A stretch of 64,000 nucleotides of DNA. It comes from GWE2-51-13 sp942492825 (GTDB lineage Bacteria > Bacillota_I > Bacilli_A > Erysipelotrichales > Erysipelotrichaceae). A program made the position numbers and the translations under genes. The stretch is taken from the NCBI GenBank assembly GCA_942492825.1, contig OW818635.1, positions 806,001-870,000 of the forward strand, in the 5' to 3' direction. Of the stretch, positions 50,788 to 60,025 are shown one piece after another; the first letter of the stretch is position 1; each line of letters starts with the position of its first letter. The notes below the pieces were generated by a model that had not been told where the DNA came from, did not search any database, and saw only the letters and a list, made by a program, of their open reading frames with translations.

Positions 50788-53100
50788 ATGCAAAGTCCAT
50801 TCGACATGGATAAAAGCAAGCTCGCCGAATGTCTGAATCTAGCTACCAAGGCGGGGAAAATTGGAATCTGGGATTGGGACATTCTCCAAGATTATCTTGT
50901 TTGGGATGAACAAATGTATCGTCTTTATGGTGTCGAGGAAGCGGATTTTACCGGTGCTTATAACGCGTGGCTAACAGGCATTTATCCGGATGACCGTAAG
51001 GAAAACGATACCTTGACACAAAAAGCACTCCAAGAACACGCACCCTATGAAACCGAGTTTCGTGTCTTGTGGCCGGATGGAACCATTCATTGGTTGCACT
51101 CCGATGGCCAGGTCATCTGTGATCCTCAGGGCATTGCGATCCGGATGGTCGGGACCAACTATGATGTCACGGAATATAAGGCGTTATTAAAAATACTTGA
51201 GGAAAACGAAAACAAATACTCGATCCTCTTCAATAAAGCCGGTGTTCCGGCGGTTTTGGTGAAACTTCCGGAAATGTATTTCGTGGATGCCAACGAGGCG
51301 TTTGAAGCGATTTTCGGTTATCCGAAGCAAGAAATGATCGGTAAGACTTCGTTAGATCTTGGTTTGGTGAATCCCGAAGCACGTTCACAGACGATCCGTG
51401 AAGTCGAACAATTCGGAAGTTCCATCGATAAAGAGAGAATGGTATTTACGAAATCAGGTCAGATGAAGTTCGTCACTCAAAACGTGAATACCGTCGAGTT
51501 GAATGGATCGATGTATGCGATAACGACCCTCACCGACATCACAGACATCAAGCAAAAAGAATATAGAATTCAGCAACTCAATCGACTTTACGCAACCTTG
51601 ACCCAAATCAATCTGGCCATTGTACGCCAAACGGATCAAGCGAATCTGTTTGACGAGATCTGTAAAATCACGATTGAGTTCGGAAAATATTCGATGGCGT
51701 GCATCGGTATCCTTGATACGGTCCTCCTGACCTTAACTCCTGTCTCCACCTGTAGTTTAAACTCAGAAGCTACCCATGTCGCATTGACTATTAAACCGGA
51801 TAATCCGCGTACTTCCCACCCTGCCGTACAGTCCATCACAACGAAAAACTGTATCATCATTGAGAATATCAGTGAAGAACCTGATTCCGAGTGGAAACAA
51901 TCATTATTAAAACAAGGATATCTCTCCTTAGCCAGCATCCCCGTTTTCAAACGCGGGTAGATTTTCGGCGTATTAACTGTCGGCTCCGTCTATACTCACA
52001 CTTTTGGTCCCGAAGATGAGAAACTACTGATGGAAATCGGCGGCGATATTTCCTTTGCGATCGATAACTTGGAGAACGAAGCAAACCGCCTGCATACCTT
52101 GGATGTATTACGGGAAAGCGAAGAGAAGTATAAGGTCGTTGCGGACAATACCTTTGACTGGGAATATTGGGTATCGCCAAAGGACGAGTATCTGTACATG
52201 TCCCCTTCCTGCAAACGGATCAGCGGTTATGACGTTGAAGATTTTAATCAACCCAATTTTATGGCCGACCTTGTTTTGCCGGAAGATTTACCTCTCTTTT
52301 TGGAACATAAACGACAACATCACAATTTGAGCAACGATTTTTCTCAGGTTGAATTTCGGATTATTCGAAGTGATGGTGAAGTTCGGTGGATTTCGCATAC
52401 GTGTCGACGTATCGTCGAAGAGAATCGCTTTCTTGGTCGAAGAGCAAGCAATCGGGATATTACCGAACAAAAAGCACACCAGAAAGAAGCACGGATCAGT
52501 TTTTCGAGGTTGCGTCAATCCTTTAAGGAGGTTATCAATGCCTTGTCCATCGCCATCGAAATGCGTGACCCCTATACCTCGGGGCACCAACTCCGAGTCG
52601 CTAATTTGGCCACAGCTATCGCTAAAGAGCTCAAACTGGATGAGAATGTTGTTGAAGGGATTCAGATCGCAGGAATCGTCCATGACATAGGGAAACTAAG
52701 TATTCCGGCGGAAATCTTAAGTAAACCAGGTCAACTCAAAGATATCGAGTATATGTTGATTAAATCGCATCCGACCACCGGACATGACATCCTAAGTAAG
52801 ATCGACTTCCCTTGGCCGATCGCTGAGATTGTTTACCAACATCACGAACGAATCAACGGAAGTGGTTATCCGAGAAGTTTGACAGGAGACAATGTCCTCC
52901 TTGAAGCTAAAATCCTATGTGTCGCCGATGTCATCGAAGCCATGTCATCCCACAGACCTTACAGACCTTCCTTAGGTGTGAATGCTGCACTCATCGAGAT
53001 CAATGAACATAAAGGGACACTCTTTGACGCAGAGGTTGTTGAGGCATGCAATCGGGTTTTCTCGAGTGGTGAGTTCTCATTTGATCAAGTGATTTCATAA
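50788..53100 (+). pseudogene. PAS-PAS-GAF-PAS-HD-GYP gene interrupted by an in-frame TAG
   Basis: The reading frame runs 50788-51957, meets TAG at 51958-51960 and continues in the same frame to the TAA at 53100 with no shift. The first part (390 aa) has two PAS domains (about 12-140, 150-270) and most of a GAF domain; the TAG falls where GAF domains read RG-x-IFGVLTVGS, so Gln (CAG) to TAG is the likely change. The second part has the end of the GAF, a PAS domain and an HD-GYP domain (VHDIGK, HHERINGSGYP). The intact protein would be about 770 residues and act as a c-di-GMP phosphodiesterase. Re-initiation at the ATG at 52030 could give a 356-aa PAS-HD-GYP product. GGAGGG precedes the ATG at 50788. 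Confidence 0.82.
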
Positions 53101-53148
53101 ATCGAATCGAAAGAATCCAGTATATTTTTATCCTTTATTCAATCTAGG

Positions 53149-53171
53149 GAAACCCGCGTATTACGGGTTTC
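53149..53171 (+). terminator. Hairpin after the HD-GYP gene
   Basis: GAAACCCG pairs with CGGGTTTC around CGTATTA, 48 bases past the TAA at 53100. The T-run is weak (TTGTG). Confidence 0.5.
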
Positions 53172-53260
53172 TTGTGATTAACCAAACATCCAAATGTATT
53201 ATTACCTCTAATTTTTTCGACGTTAGGGACGGATCTTTTCCAAATTCGTGTTCAACTTTT

Positions 53261-53294
53261 AAAAAACCAAAAAGGAATGCTCAAAGATTCCTTT
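53261..53294 (-). terminator. Terminator of the small HTH gene
   Basis: On the minus strand AAAGGAAT pairs with ATTCCTTT, followed by TTGGTTTTTT. It lies about 80 bases after the stop at 53377. Confidence 0.65.
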
Positions 53295-53376
53295 GACACA
53301 ACATTTATCGAATCCTCTTAATTGGAATCCAAATCTCTCTGTGATAATCGGGTTAGCTTGTATCCGGACTTTCATG

Positions 53377-53571
53377 TCATAGCATCTCAGGAACCTCTTT
53401 CCCTTTTTTAAGGGACTTCATTAACTCGGGATAAGATTTCTTATATACTTCGAGCGTTGTGACAGAGACCCTAAGATTTTTTGCGATTTGATCCTCGCGC
53501 AGTCCATCCCGTGCCCACTTCTCGATCAGGTGCAATTTGGCTTGAACAGATTCCCATTTGCTTTTTGCCAA
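53377..53571 (-). CDS. Small helix-turn-helix protein, 64 aa
   Basis: A 64-residue protein starting at TTG (53571) with GAGGTGA upstream. Residues about 20-45 (DGLREDQIAKNLRVSVTTLE) form a homeodomain-like HTH of the kind found at the N-terminus of phage terminase small subunits and small transposon-associated proteins; the rest, KKSYPELMKSLKKGKEV, fits that pattern. The catalytic or oligomerisation parts of those proteins are absent, so it may be a stand-alone regulator or a remnant. It has its own terminator. Confidence 0.62.
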   Translation of the reverse strand: MAKSKWESVQAKLHLIEKWARDGLREDQIAKNLRVSVTTLEVYKKSYPELMKSLKKGKEVPEML

Positions 53572-53603
53572 AGTATCACCTCATTACAACGAAACGGTAC
53601 CAT

Positions 53604-53634
53604 ACAAAAAAACTCCGGTAAGTACCGAAGTTTT
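53604..53634 (-). terminator. Terminator of the lipoprotein gene
   Basis: AAAACTCCGGTA (53609-53620) and TACCGAAGTTTT (53623-53634) form a 12-bp stem with one wobble pair; on the minus strand it is followed by a run of seven T. Confidence 0.75.
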
Positions 53635-53702
53635 GTCTAATATAATCAAATGGACTCTTATAATTTTCTTGATACAGCTAAATAACAAATCTATGTAATA
53701 GT

Positions 53703-54893
53703 TTATTCACCTAAAGTGATCTCTTTGTTTTTAACTAAATCATATTGATACAACAAAATATCAGGTGTGCCACAATATAATATGCCATTCAATTTATAAA
53801 GATTACATGAGTAATAATCATTATTTATGGATATTAATTTCTTAACTTCTTTCGAATTATTGTTATATACATAAAGCCCATCATATACGTTTAAATAGAC
53901 ATTATCTTTGTAAAATTGGAATCCTGATGGGACTAAGTTACTGATCTTATAAAGTTCTTTTCCTTCATTCACTGTTCCATCATTAATATAGGTTCCGGGT
54001 TCATAATTTTGTGTTCTTCTATCCGAATAAGAAATATATGTTTGACCATTATATATGCTCTCATTTGAAGGTTCGTATGGAAAGCTCGGGTACATTGGTT
54101 TGTAATCATCCCTATTAAGCACATACATAAATTCAAAACTAAATACTCTATCCTGAAACTGCTTAGACATGTAAACCATAACATCTTCTCCAGAGAAATC
54201 TTTATGACCAATCAAGCTTACATCATAATCACCAACTACTCCCGCATTAAAACCATCCCATCCAATAGATTTTATCTCTTTTGTTTTCGTATCAAACATT
54301 ACGATTCTGCCAATTATGTCATCCCCAACTACCTTTTTATGATAGCTATCTTCAAAATGCATACTTTCAGCAAAAAATATCTTTGAATCATAGACCATTA
54401 AATCATAAACTGAACGATACATTTCCTCAAATCCACGTGTTGCAAACAAACCACTCTCTTGATATTCGACTGTTTGAGTTTTGTTAAGATAATCATTAAG
54501 AACTGTCAAATCAAGACTACAATTACCATCAGTGGCCCCATAACATCCAATAGTGTATAGTGATGCGGAGTCATCTCCACCCATACTATTAAACATTACT
54601 TTCATATAACTAGTTAGAAAGATCAGGTCATTGCCCAAGAAATTCAAATCTTTCGCATCATTCGAAAATTCTTGTAATGGTTCGACTTTCGTTGATCCAA
54701 TTTTGAACCTTGATAGTTGTTGAAATTCTTGACTAAAAAAGTATGCATAATTGCCATTAACAGCAATTTCACCACCATTCGTATTGTTTGCAATATTTTG
54801 ATCAACATCATTAAGATATTCTTTTGAATTAACACCCTTCGAACATCCCCCTAATAAAAAAGCAACAATAATTACAATTGCGAACTTTCTCAT
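53703..54893 (-). CDS. Putative surface lipoprotein, beta-propeller-like
   Basis: A 396-residue protein with a lipoprotein signal: basic start (MRKF), hydrophobic core and lipobox LLGGC with the lipidated Cys at residue 17. The mature part has recurring strand units of the form NDLIFLTSYMK, YDSKIFFAES, KDNVYLNVYDGLYVYNN and NGILYCGTPD, like DUF5050/PQQ-type beta-propellers. It would be anchored to the outer face of the membrane. AT-rich composition differs from the sugar genes. No partner is obvious. The family could not be named with confidence. Confidence 0.65.
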   Translation of the reverse strand: MRKFAIVIIVAFLLGGCSKGVNSKEYLNDVDQNIANNTNGGEIAVNGNYAYFFSQEFQQLSRFKIGSTKVEPLQEFSNDAKDLNFLGNDLIFLTSYMKVMFNSMGGDDSASLYTIGCYGATDGNCSLDLTVLNDYLNKTQTVEYQESGLFATRGFEEMYRSVYDLMVYDSKIFFAESMHFEDSYHKKVVGDDIIGRIVMFDTKTKEIKSIGWDGFNAGVVGDYDVSLIGHKDFSGEDVMVYMSKQFQDRVFSFEFMYVLNRDDYKPMYPSFPYEPSNESIYNGQTYISYSDRRTQNYEPGTYINDGTVNEGKELYKISNLVPSGFQFYKDNVYLNVYDGLYVYNNNSKEVKKLISINNDYYSCNLYKLNGILYCGTPDILLYQYDLVKNKEITLGE

Positions 54894-55283
54894 AGTTCTC
54901 CCCTTTTCACATTTTGAATAAGATGTAAATTTAAGATGATGTAGGTCTGAAATCTAGATTCCTATTGTTATAATACTAGCACACTTTGAATATGATTATG
55001 CATACTATTCATTAAAAATGCAGTGATTTTCAACTCATTATCCGCAACACAACCCTAAGATAATATTACATGCTGGAGAATGTTGATATAGACTATAAAC
55101 AAAGGATTTAAACATAAAAAAAGAGATCGATACTTCTTGAGAAAATCGACCCCTGTTTTAACACAATTTTCACCATTTACTATTCACATAGATTTAACAT
55201 TACTTTCGATAAAAATCGATGTGTCAAAATAAAGTTGAAGTGTAACATATTAATTATTTTATTGAGATTCTCCTATTCGCCAT
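54894..55283. other. Gene-free AT-rich stretch with repeat copy A
   Basis: No supported coding frame. It contains copy A of a diverged intergenic repeat (55049-55173) and, presumably, the promoter of the lipoprotein gene near its left end. Confidence 0.5.
55049..55173. repeat. Diverged intergenic repeat, copy A
   Basis: About 125 bases alignable with 56641-56767 at roughly 70 percent by eye. Shared blocks: AACCCTAAG, TAATATTAC, ATCGA..ATAC, TTCTTGA and AAAATCGACC. It lies downstream of the DUF4234 gene. Confidence 0.65.
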
Positions 55284-56543
55284 TCACATTCTAGAAAGCA
55301 ACTGTTTCTTTTTCTCTAAAAATTCTTCCTCAGTAATAATTCCCATATCTTTTAATGCTGATAATTTCGAAATCGCTTCGATATTTTCATCAAGCGACGT
55401 TTCACTTCTATTGGTCAATTTCAATTCGTCGTTCTGTAGATGTAAGCTTGTATTCTCAAGAACTTCTTCCTTATTGATCTTGCTTACTTTTTCTCCAATA
55501 GTATTCAGATCGTTTTGCATCATTGCGTAGGCTACTATACCAAAGCCAAACAAAGTAAGAATCAACTTGGCAAGATTACTATCGCTTACTTGAGCGCCTT
55601 TACTAGATGCAATCCTATAAACATCTTGGCTTCTAGTGTAAATCCAATAAAGAGAATAAAACGGAATCAGAATTATTGAAAGATATTCACCAATAATATT
55701 CGTGGATTTGTTATCTAGGACTCTAATCCTTTTCACTAATGTGTAAAGCCAAATAAAACCATATATTCCAAAAGTAATGAAAAATAGAATTAAACTCCTA
55801 TTGATGTTAACTTTCTCAAACATCTCAAAATTCTCTGCCTCGGTAGTTTCGATAGAACTACATGGTACAAGATCAATCATTAACAACAATAGTACTACAT
55901 AATACATTATGTGAATTAGAGTTAGCAGGACAAATTCTTGTCTAATTGGTATATGAATCGCGAGAATTATAATTGAGGCAAGTCCAACAACTGCTATGCC
56001 AATTCCTTTTTTCATTAGTCCACGAACAGTCATAATGAATGAGGACTGTGATATTAAACAGGCATAAAATAATGCAACATTCCTGATATAGTAATCTATT
56101 TTAAAAGCACCTAAATTGTTGAGAAATCCATAATCGTACCATAGGTACACATTGAATCCACCACCAATCTTGCTAAATACGTACCTGAAGGGTACTATTT
56201 TGTAATAATATCCCCAGTATTTAGGATTCAATATGTGGATCGTAATTGAGTTTGCTAATAATGAGAACAGGCTAAATAACGATATATATATGATTATGTA
56301 TTTCATCTTTTTTTTCGACTTAATGTTAAGGAGTACGACTAACACAATAATAATTATGAACTCAAAAATATATTCTAAGATTATGTTACTCATATAATAT
56401 GGAGTGAACAACCTTAAAAAAGGAATAGATGGGAAATAATAGTTCTTATAAAAATAAATCTTAATTGCTGCTAAAAGTACAAGAACTATTGAAGCAAATA
56501 ACGGTTTTTTTGATACTTCCGGGATACACATTTTCTTACTCAC
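55284..56543 (-). CDS. DUF4234 membrane protein with C-terminal SHOCT domain
   Basis: A 419-residue protein. About five or six membrane segments occupy residues 15-230, then a DUF4234 domain (INRSLILFFITFGIYGFIW, PFYSLYWIYTRSQD, LFGFGIVAYAMMQNDLN). A charged linker leads to a C-terminal SHOCT motif (LSALKDMGIITEEEFLEKKK), a short oligomerisation module. I prefer the GTG at 56543 five bases after GGGGGAGG. It is flanked by the two copies of the intergenic repeat and neighbours another SHOCT protein, suggesting related function or shared oligomerisation. Confidence 0.75.
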   Translation of the reverse strand: MSKKMCIPEVSKKPLFASIVLVLLAAIKIYFYKNYYFPSIPFLRLFTPYYMSNIILEYIFEFIIIIVLVVLLNIKSKKKMKYIIIYISLFSLFSLLANSITIHILNPKYWGYYYKIVPFRYVFSKIGGGFNVYLWYDYGFLNNLGAFKIDYYIRNVALFYACLISQSSFIMTVRGLMKKGIGIAVVGLASIIILAIHIPIRQEFVLLTLIHIMYYVVLLLLMIDLVPCSSIETTEAENFEMFEKVNINRSLILFFITFGIYGFIWLYTLVKRIRVLDNKSTNIIGEYLSIILIPFYSLYWIYTRSQDVYRIASSKGAQVSDSNLAKLILTLFGFGIVAYAMMQNDLNTIGEKVSKINKEEVLENTSLHLQNDELKLTNRSETSLDENIEAISKLSALKDMGIITEEEFLEKKKQLLSRM

Positions 56544-56640
56544 ATAAACCTCCCCCACAAAATTATTGCTGAATTGATAATAACATAATATGAATACGTT
56601 TTGACTTTATAAATCAAATTTCAATATAATATAACACAAT

Positions 56641-56767
56641 ATAACCCTAAGGTAATATTACGTGCCGGAAATGTTCGTTATAGCCTTCTAATAAAGGGTT
56701 TCAAGAATGAAAATCGAGTGGGATACTTTCTTGAAAAATCGACCTATATTTTTAAGCCAATTCCACG
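56641..56767. repeat. Diverged intergenic repeat, copy B
   Basis: Direct-repeat partner of 55049-55173 in the same orientation, located between the DUF4234 and SPFH genes, just before the SPFH terminator. It retains TAACCCTAAGG, TAATATTAC and AAAATCGACC. Confidence 0.65.
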
Positions 56768-56802
56768 TAAAAAGGAGAAATCATTTTATGAATTTCTCCT
56801 TT
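56768..56802 (-). terminator. Terminator of the SPFH gene
   Basis: On the minus strand AAAGGAGAAAT pairs with ATTTCTCCTTT, followed by TTACG. It is 54 bases past the stop at 56856. Confidence 0.72.
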
Positions 56803-56855
56803 AATTACAATCAATTAATAGATAATCCAATAACTCGACTCTTTGCCTTTAAACA

Positions 56856-57980
56856 TTAAAAACCCATTACTTCCTTCTTCTTTGACTCAAATTCTTCTTG
56901 TGATAGAATTCCAGCATCCCACAAATCTTTAAGTTTCTTTACAGTTTCAATTTGTTCATCAAATGACATTGAATTCTTCATCTCTTTTGGTGATGCATTT
57001 TGCTGATTCATATTTTGAGCCATATTCATACCAAAAATCATCCCACCTCCATCTCCCAATCCATTATCTTGGATGCCTTGAGCAATTTTTTGTTGGGCGG
57101 CAATATTTGAAGATTTTTGAGAAGTATCTTCGTATGCTTTCAAGTTCATCTTATTAGTAGAGAATAGTTTTACGAGCTCACGGGATTCTGGTGTTAATTC
57201 GATATTCTCAATACCAACACTTGCGATTTCGATCCCAAATCGCTCGTTCCATGTACCAGCATTTGTGGAATCATTAGAAATACCGATTGCCAACTCATTT
57301 GCTTGGGATGGCAGCTGAGAAATACGGTATTTTGTTGAAAGTGTATTAAGAGCGTCCACAAAAGATTGTAGAAACTCTGGCAGAATCTGTGATCTTGCAT
57401 TTTGGTCGTCAAACGAATAGTAGTTTACGTTTGCAGGAACATAGTTTTTTATAAATTTTTCTGAATCAACTATTTTTAATGAAAAAGAACCAAAAGCTAA
57501 AATTTCAAGATCAGTGCCATAAAATAAATCATTATAAATTAGAGGTCCTCTTGTGCCAAACTTTATTCCACGAATTTCACGTAAATTTACAAATGCAATT
57601 TGTTTTTGATCGGATGTTTGACCGCCATAACCTATTCTGTCTTTAACTTGATTAAAGATAGCATTAGCTACTTTGTCACCATTAAAAATGCTCGCTTGAC
57701 CACTCTGATATTCGAATCCTCCTGGCGTCGTGATAATTTCTTCAATTCCCGATTGGCTGAATATAAAGGCTGCCGTATTTTCTGGAACGAAAATTTTGGA
57801 CCCGTTGGAAAGTACACAGCTTGAGCCTCTAGAGTTTGAGCCACGACCATTATTCGTTTGCTGTAATACTCCTGGCACAACAACGGTATGCTCATCAAAA
57901 TATCCTGCTGTAATAATGTCTTTCCATTGATCAGCAAATGTTCCACCAATGGCTCCTGCGAACGCTTTAATAATACCCAT
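56856..57980 (-). CDS. SPFH-domain protein with C-terminal SHOCT (YdjI/virion-core-like)
   Basis: A 374-residue protein. Residues about 1-260 match the SPFH group exemplified by Bacillus YdjI: VPENTAAFIFSQSGI, GGFEYQSGQASIF, FVNLREIRGIKFGTRGP, DLEILAFGSFSLKIVD and a coiled ERFGIEIASVGIENI region. A Gly/Met/Gln-rich linker (GLGDGGGMIFGMNMAQNMN) precedes a SHOCT domain (KKLKDLWDAGILSQEEF). No N-terminal membrane helix is visible. The ATG at 57980 has GAGGTGGG and follows the zinc-ribbon gene by 13 bases, so the pair is an operon. YdjI-type proteins work in membrane stress responses. Confidence 0.82.
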   Translation of the reverse strand: MGIIKAFAGAIGGTFADQWKDIITAGYFDEHTVVVPGVLQQTNNGRGSNSRGSSCVLSNGSKIFVPENTAAFIFSQSGIEEIITTPGGFEYQSGQASIFNGDKVANAIFNQVKDRIGYGGQTSDQKQIAFVNLREIRGIKFGTRGPLIYNDLFYGTDLEILAFGSFSLKIVDSEKFIKNYVPANVNYYSFDDQNARSQILPEFLQSFVDALNTLSTKYRISQLPSQANELAIGISNDSTNAGTWNERFGIEIASVGIENIELTPESRELVKLFSTNKMNLKAYEDTSQKSSNIAAQQKIAQGIQDNGLGDGGGMIFGMNMAQNMNQQNASPKEMKNSMSFDEQIETVKKLKDLWDAGILSQEEFESKKKEVMGF

Positions 57981-57993
57981 TTTCCCACCTCGT

Positions 57994-58584
57994 TTATAGT
58001 TGTTGTTCTGAATCACAATATTGGCAACGCACGACTTGAGCTTTTATTCCCGAAATTGGGGCTCCACACGAAGTGCATTTACAGGCTACTTTCTCTGGCA
58101 ATTTTGAGTCTTGAGTCTTCGATTTTATACCAAAGGTACCTTTAAAAGTATCGTATGTACCCTTTAATGTTTCTGCTAAGAACTCAGTCCCTGGTATAAC
58201 ATTTGCACTTGTAACGCTAGTATCAACCACTTGTCCAGTAATCAACTGATTGATTGCGTTGACCCACCTTGCCGCTTCTTTTTCTGCCTTTTTGTCGCTG
58301 AAAAAGTTTTCGTTATTCCAGAATCTAAAATGTTCCTGGCTGTTGACAAAGTAAATATCAATCTCACCGTTTTTTCCTGCTATTATTTGTGCATGCCCAT
58401 TGAATACTTTAATCTGGTTTATTGGATAACGTTGAGTTATATATTTCGTCGTAAACATGCCCTTAGTTGAGATAAAAACAAGAAATAGATTAGTCAAAAT
58501 CAAATCTCCATTAGTATCATTATGGTAAACCTGATCGTTCTTTATCAACACTGTTTCATTTGACTGCAAATTGTATTTATCCAT
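57994..58584 (-). CDS. PH/GRAM-like protein with C-terminal zinc ribbon
   Basis: A 196-residue protein. Residues about 1-115 have the strand pattern of a GRAM/bacterial-PH domain (GDLILTNLFLVFISTKG, RYPINQIKVFNG, EIDIYFVNSQEHFRFW). The C-terminal 30 residues form a zinc ribbon with CKCTSCGAP and RCQYCDSE. The ATG at 58584 has GAGGGGG. It is the first gene of a pair with the SPFH protein; similar SPFH-zinc ribbon neighbours occur around YdjI-like genes. It may recruit the SPFH protein to membranes. Confidence 0.68.
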   Translation of the reverse strand: MDKYNLQSNETVLIKNDQVYHNDTNGDLILTNLFLVFISTKGMFTTKYITQRYPINQIKVFNGHAQIIAGKNGEIDIYFVNSQEHFRFWNNENFFSDKKAEKEAARWVNAINQLITGQVVDTSVTSANVIPGTEFLAETLKGTYDTFKGTFGIKSKTQDSKLPEKVACKCTSCGAPISGIKAQVVRCQYCDSEQQL

Positions 58585-58830
58585 ATCATTCCCCCTCAAG
58601 AATTCCGAAATGCGTTTTTAAAATGACAATAAGATTATTTCTTTCATCAATGAATCTAACTGGCGTGTTGGAATAACCGTTATCTAAAATGAATATTCAA
58701 TACTTTCACATCTAATTTCATTATCCTTTTTTCAAATAATTATCGGCTAATATATTCACGTACAGATGAATAATAATATTTGAGAATTGTATTGTCAATA
58801 AATATCTTTTTCTAGCAGTTTTCTTAATAT
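58585..58830. other. Gene-free AT-rich stretch
   Basis: Upstream of the zinc-ribbon gene. I see no coding frame or clear repeat; it should contain the promoter of the SPFH pair. Confidence 0.4.
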
Positions 58831-58883
58831 TAAAAAAAGGAGGATCTGCAAATTATTCTGGGGGGAGAGATGTGCAGATCCTC
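58831..58883 (-). terminator. Terminator after the methyltransferase remnant
   Basis: GAGGATCTGCA (58840-58850 on plus) and TGCAGATCCTC (58873-58883) are perfect 11-base inverted repeats with a 22-base loop, followed by TTTTTTT on the minus strand. Confidence 0.72.
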
Positions 58884-58903
58884 ACGAATATTATAGCCTA
58901 TCT

Positions 58904-59137
58904 TTACTGAGTCAAAGTCTCGACATTTAGCTTCATAACCTTTTCTTCAGTTAGCGTTTCCCACCGCTCAATAATCACATCCACATATCTTGGATCGAGT
59001 TCCATACAGTAACAAGTCCGATCTAGATGATCCGCCGCAATCAGCGTAGAACCGCTTCCTCCGAACGGTTCGTAGACAAGCTGATCTCTTAGGCTGCTAT
59101 TCTTAATCAGTCGCCCAATGAGCAGTACAGGTTTCAT
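58904..59137 (-). pseudogene. C-terminal remnant of an N4/N6 DNA methyltransferase
   Basis: Seventy-seven residues matching only the end of phage-type ParB/DNA methylases: KPVLLIGRLIKNSS, the SAM-binding FGGSGSTLIAA and CMELDPRYVDVIIERWE. The frame continues a few codons upstream (VDIHPA before the Met), as in full-length enzymes, then hits a stop. The DPPY catalytic motif and the rest are missing, so it is inactive. A good terminator remains after it. It marks decay of a former restriction-modification or phage gene. Confidence 0.8.
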
Positions 59138-59297
59138 GGCAGGATGAATATCAACATTAACTGATTGAATTTAGTTCAATCAAAATTCTGAAAAATTAAA
59201 TAGTTGATTGCTATATTGTATCAAACTATAGCATAACTGGGGAACAACAAATAAAATGTTTAAATAATGTTTGTTTGAAAAAAGAAGTAATCAATAT

Positions 59298-59702
59298 CTA
59301 TTTGCTAATTTTTCTGTCAATAATTTCCAACTTCACTTCATCATACGAACCAAACCAATCATGTAACTTCGTCCTTGCTTTCGCTTTGGTTTCTTCATCA
59401 ACATATAACGCTACCGCGACCAAGACCGATAGAAGTGCGGTGATGTCATCCGAGAAGCCTGTGATCGGCAAAAAGTCCGGGATAAAGTCCAACGGAAGAA
59501 TGAAATACCCGAGAGCACCGACGATTACGGACTTTGCCCATTTGGGAGTGGTAGATTTTTGAAGGGTGTAGAAAAGCAACAGACAAAGATAAATTGCTTT
59601 GATCCCCGAATCTTTTGCGAATTTCTTGATTTTTAAGAACAGTTTGTTTTCGGAGTAAGCCTTCTTATATTTCTGATCCTTTAGTTCCTCGTCATAATTC
59701 AT
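59298..59702 (-). CDS. DUF1232 (YkvA-like) membrane protein
   Basis: A 134-residue protein with the DUF1232 core: LGYFILPLDFIPDFLPITGFSDD followed by a hydrophobic stretch, summarised here as the PLDFIPD..GFSDD motif. The N-terminal half is Lys-rich and helical. The ATG at 59702 has AGGAG. It is a predicted membrane-associated protein of unknown function. A broken relative lies at 63524-63924 on the other side of the McrBC genes. Confidence 0.82.
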   Translation of the reverse strand: MNYDEELKDQKYKKAYSENKLFLKIKKFAKDSGIKAIYLCLLLFYTLQKSTTPKWAKSVIVGALGYFILPLDFIPDFLPITGFSDDITALLSVLVAVALYVDEETKAKARTKLHDWFGSYDEVKLEIIDRKISK

Positions 59703-60025
59703 GGAATGATACTCCTTTGTATTGTTAATCGTATTATAGCATATTGATTTTTTTGCCATTTAATGGATGTGATAGATCAGAATTTTTCTGCTTAAATAAA
59801 AAGCTTGATCTGTTTATGGATCAATCTATTTAGACGATATCAAAATTGAAATTGAATTAATAATTTGCATTGTCAGTTATATTAACACAACTGTGAAAGT
59901 ACATTGATATAGTCATAACTATGTTTTACGCTATAGACTTTTATAAACTTTCCAGGGAGATAGATATTTATAAGAATATCTAAGGAACTGGAAAAATGAA
60001 ACTTTCATTCCAATATACGCGATTT
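59703..60025. other. Gene-free AT-rich stretch downstream of mcrC
   Basis: No supported gene, terminator or repeat was recognised between the DUF1232 gene and the mcrC stop. Confidence 0.45.

Noticed and set aside
51958..51960. TAG as a pyrrolysine codon, given the corrinoid methyltransferase system nearby
   Set aside because: No pylT/pylS or mttB-type gene is in the window, other genes here end in TAG, and the site lies in a GAF domain where pyrrolysine is not expected. A nonsense change is simpler.
53377..53571. Small HTH protein as an active transposase or terminase subunit
   Set aside because: Only the HTH segment is present, with no catalytic domain, inverted repeats or large-subunit gene nearby.
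55060..56661. TAATATTAC, identical to the rolling-circle origin nonanucleotide of geminiviruses, in both repeat copies
   Set aside because: No flanking stem arms and no Rep-like gene are present; the sequence is a short AT palindrome expected in AT-rich DNA. Kept only as part of the repeat.
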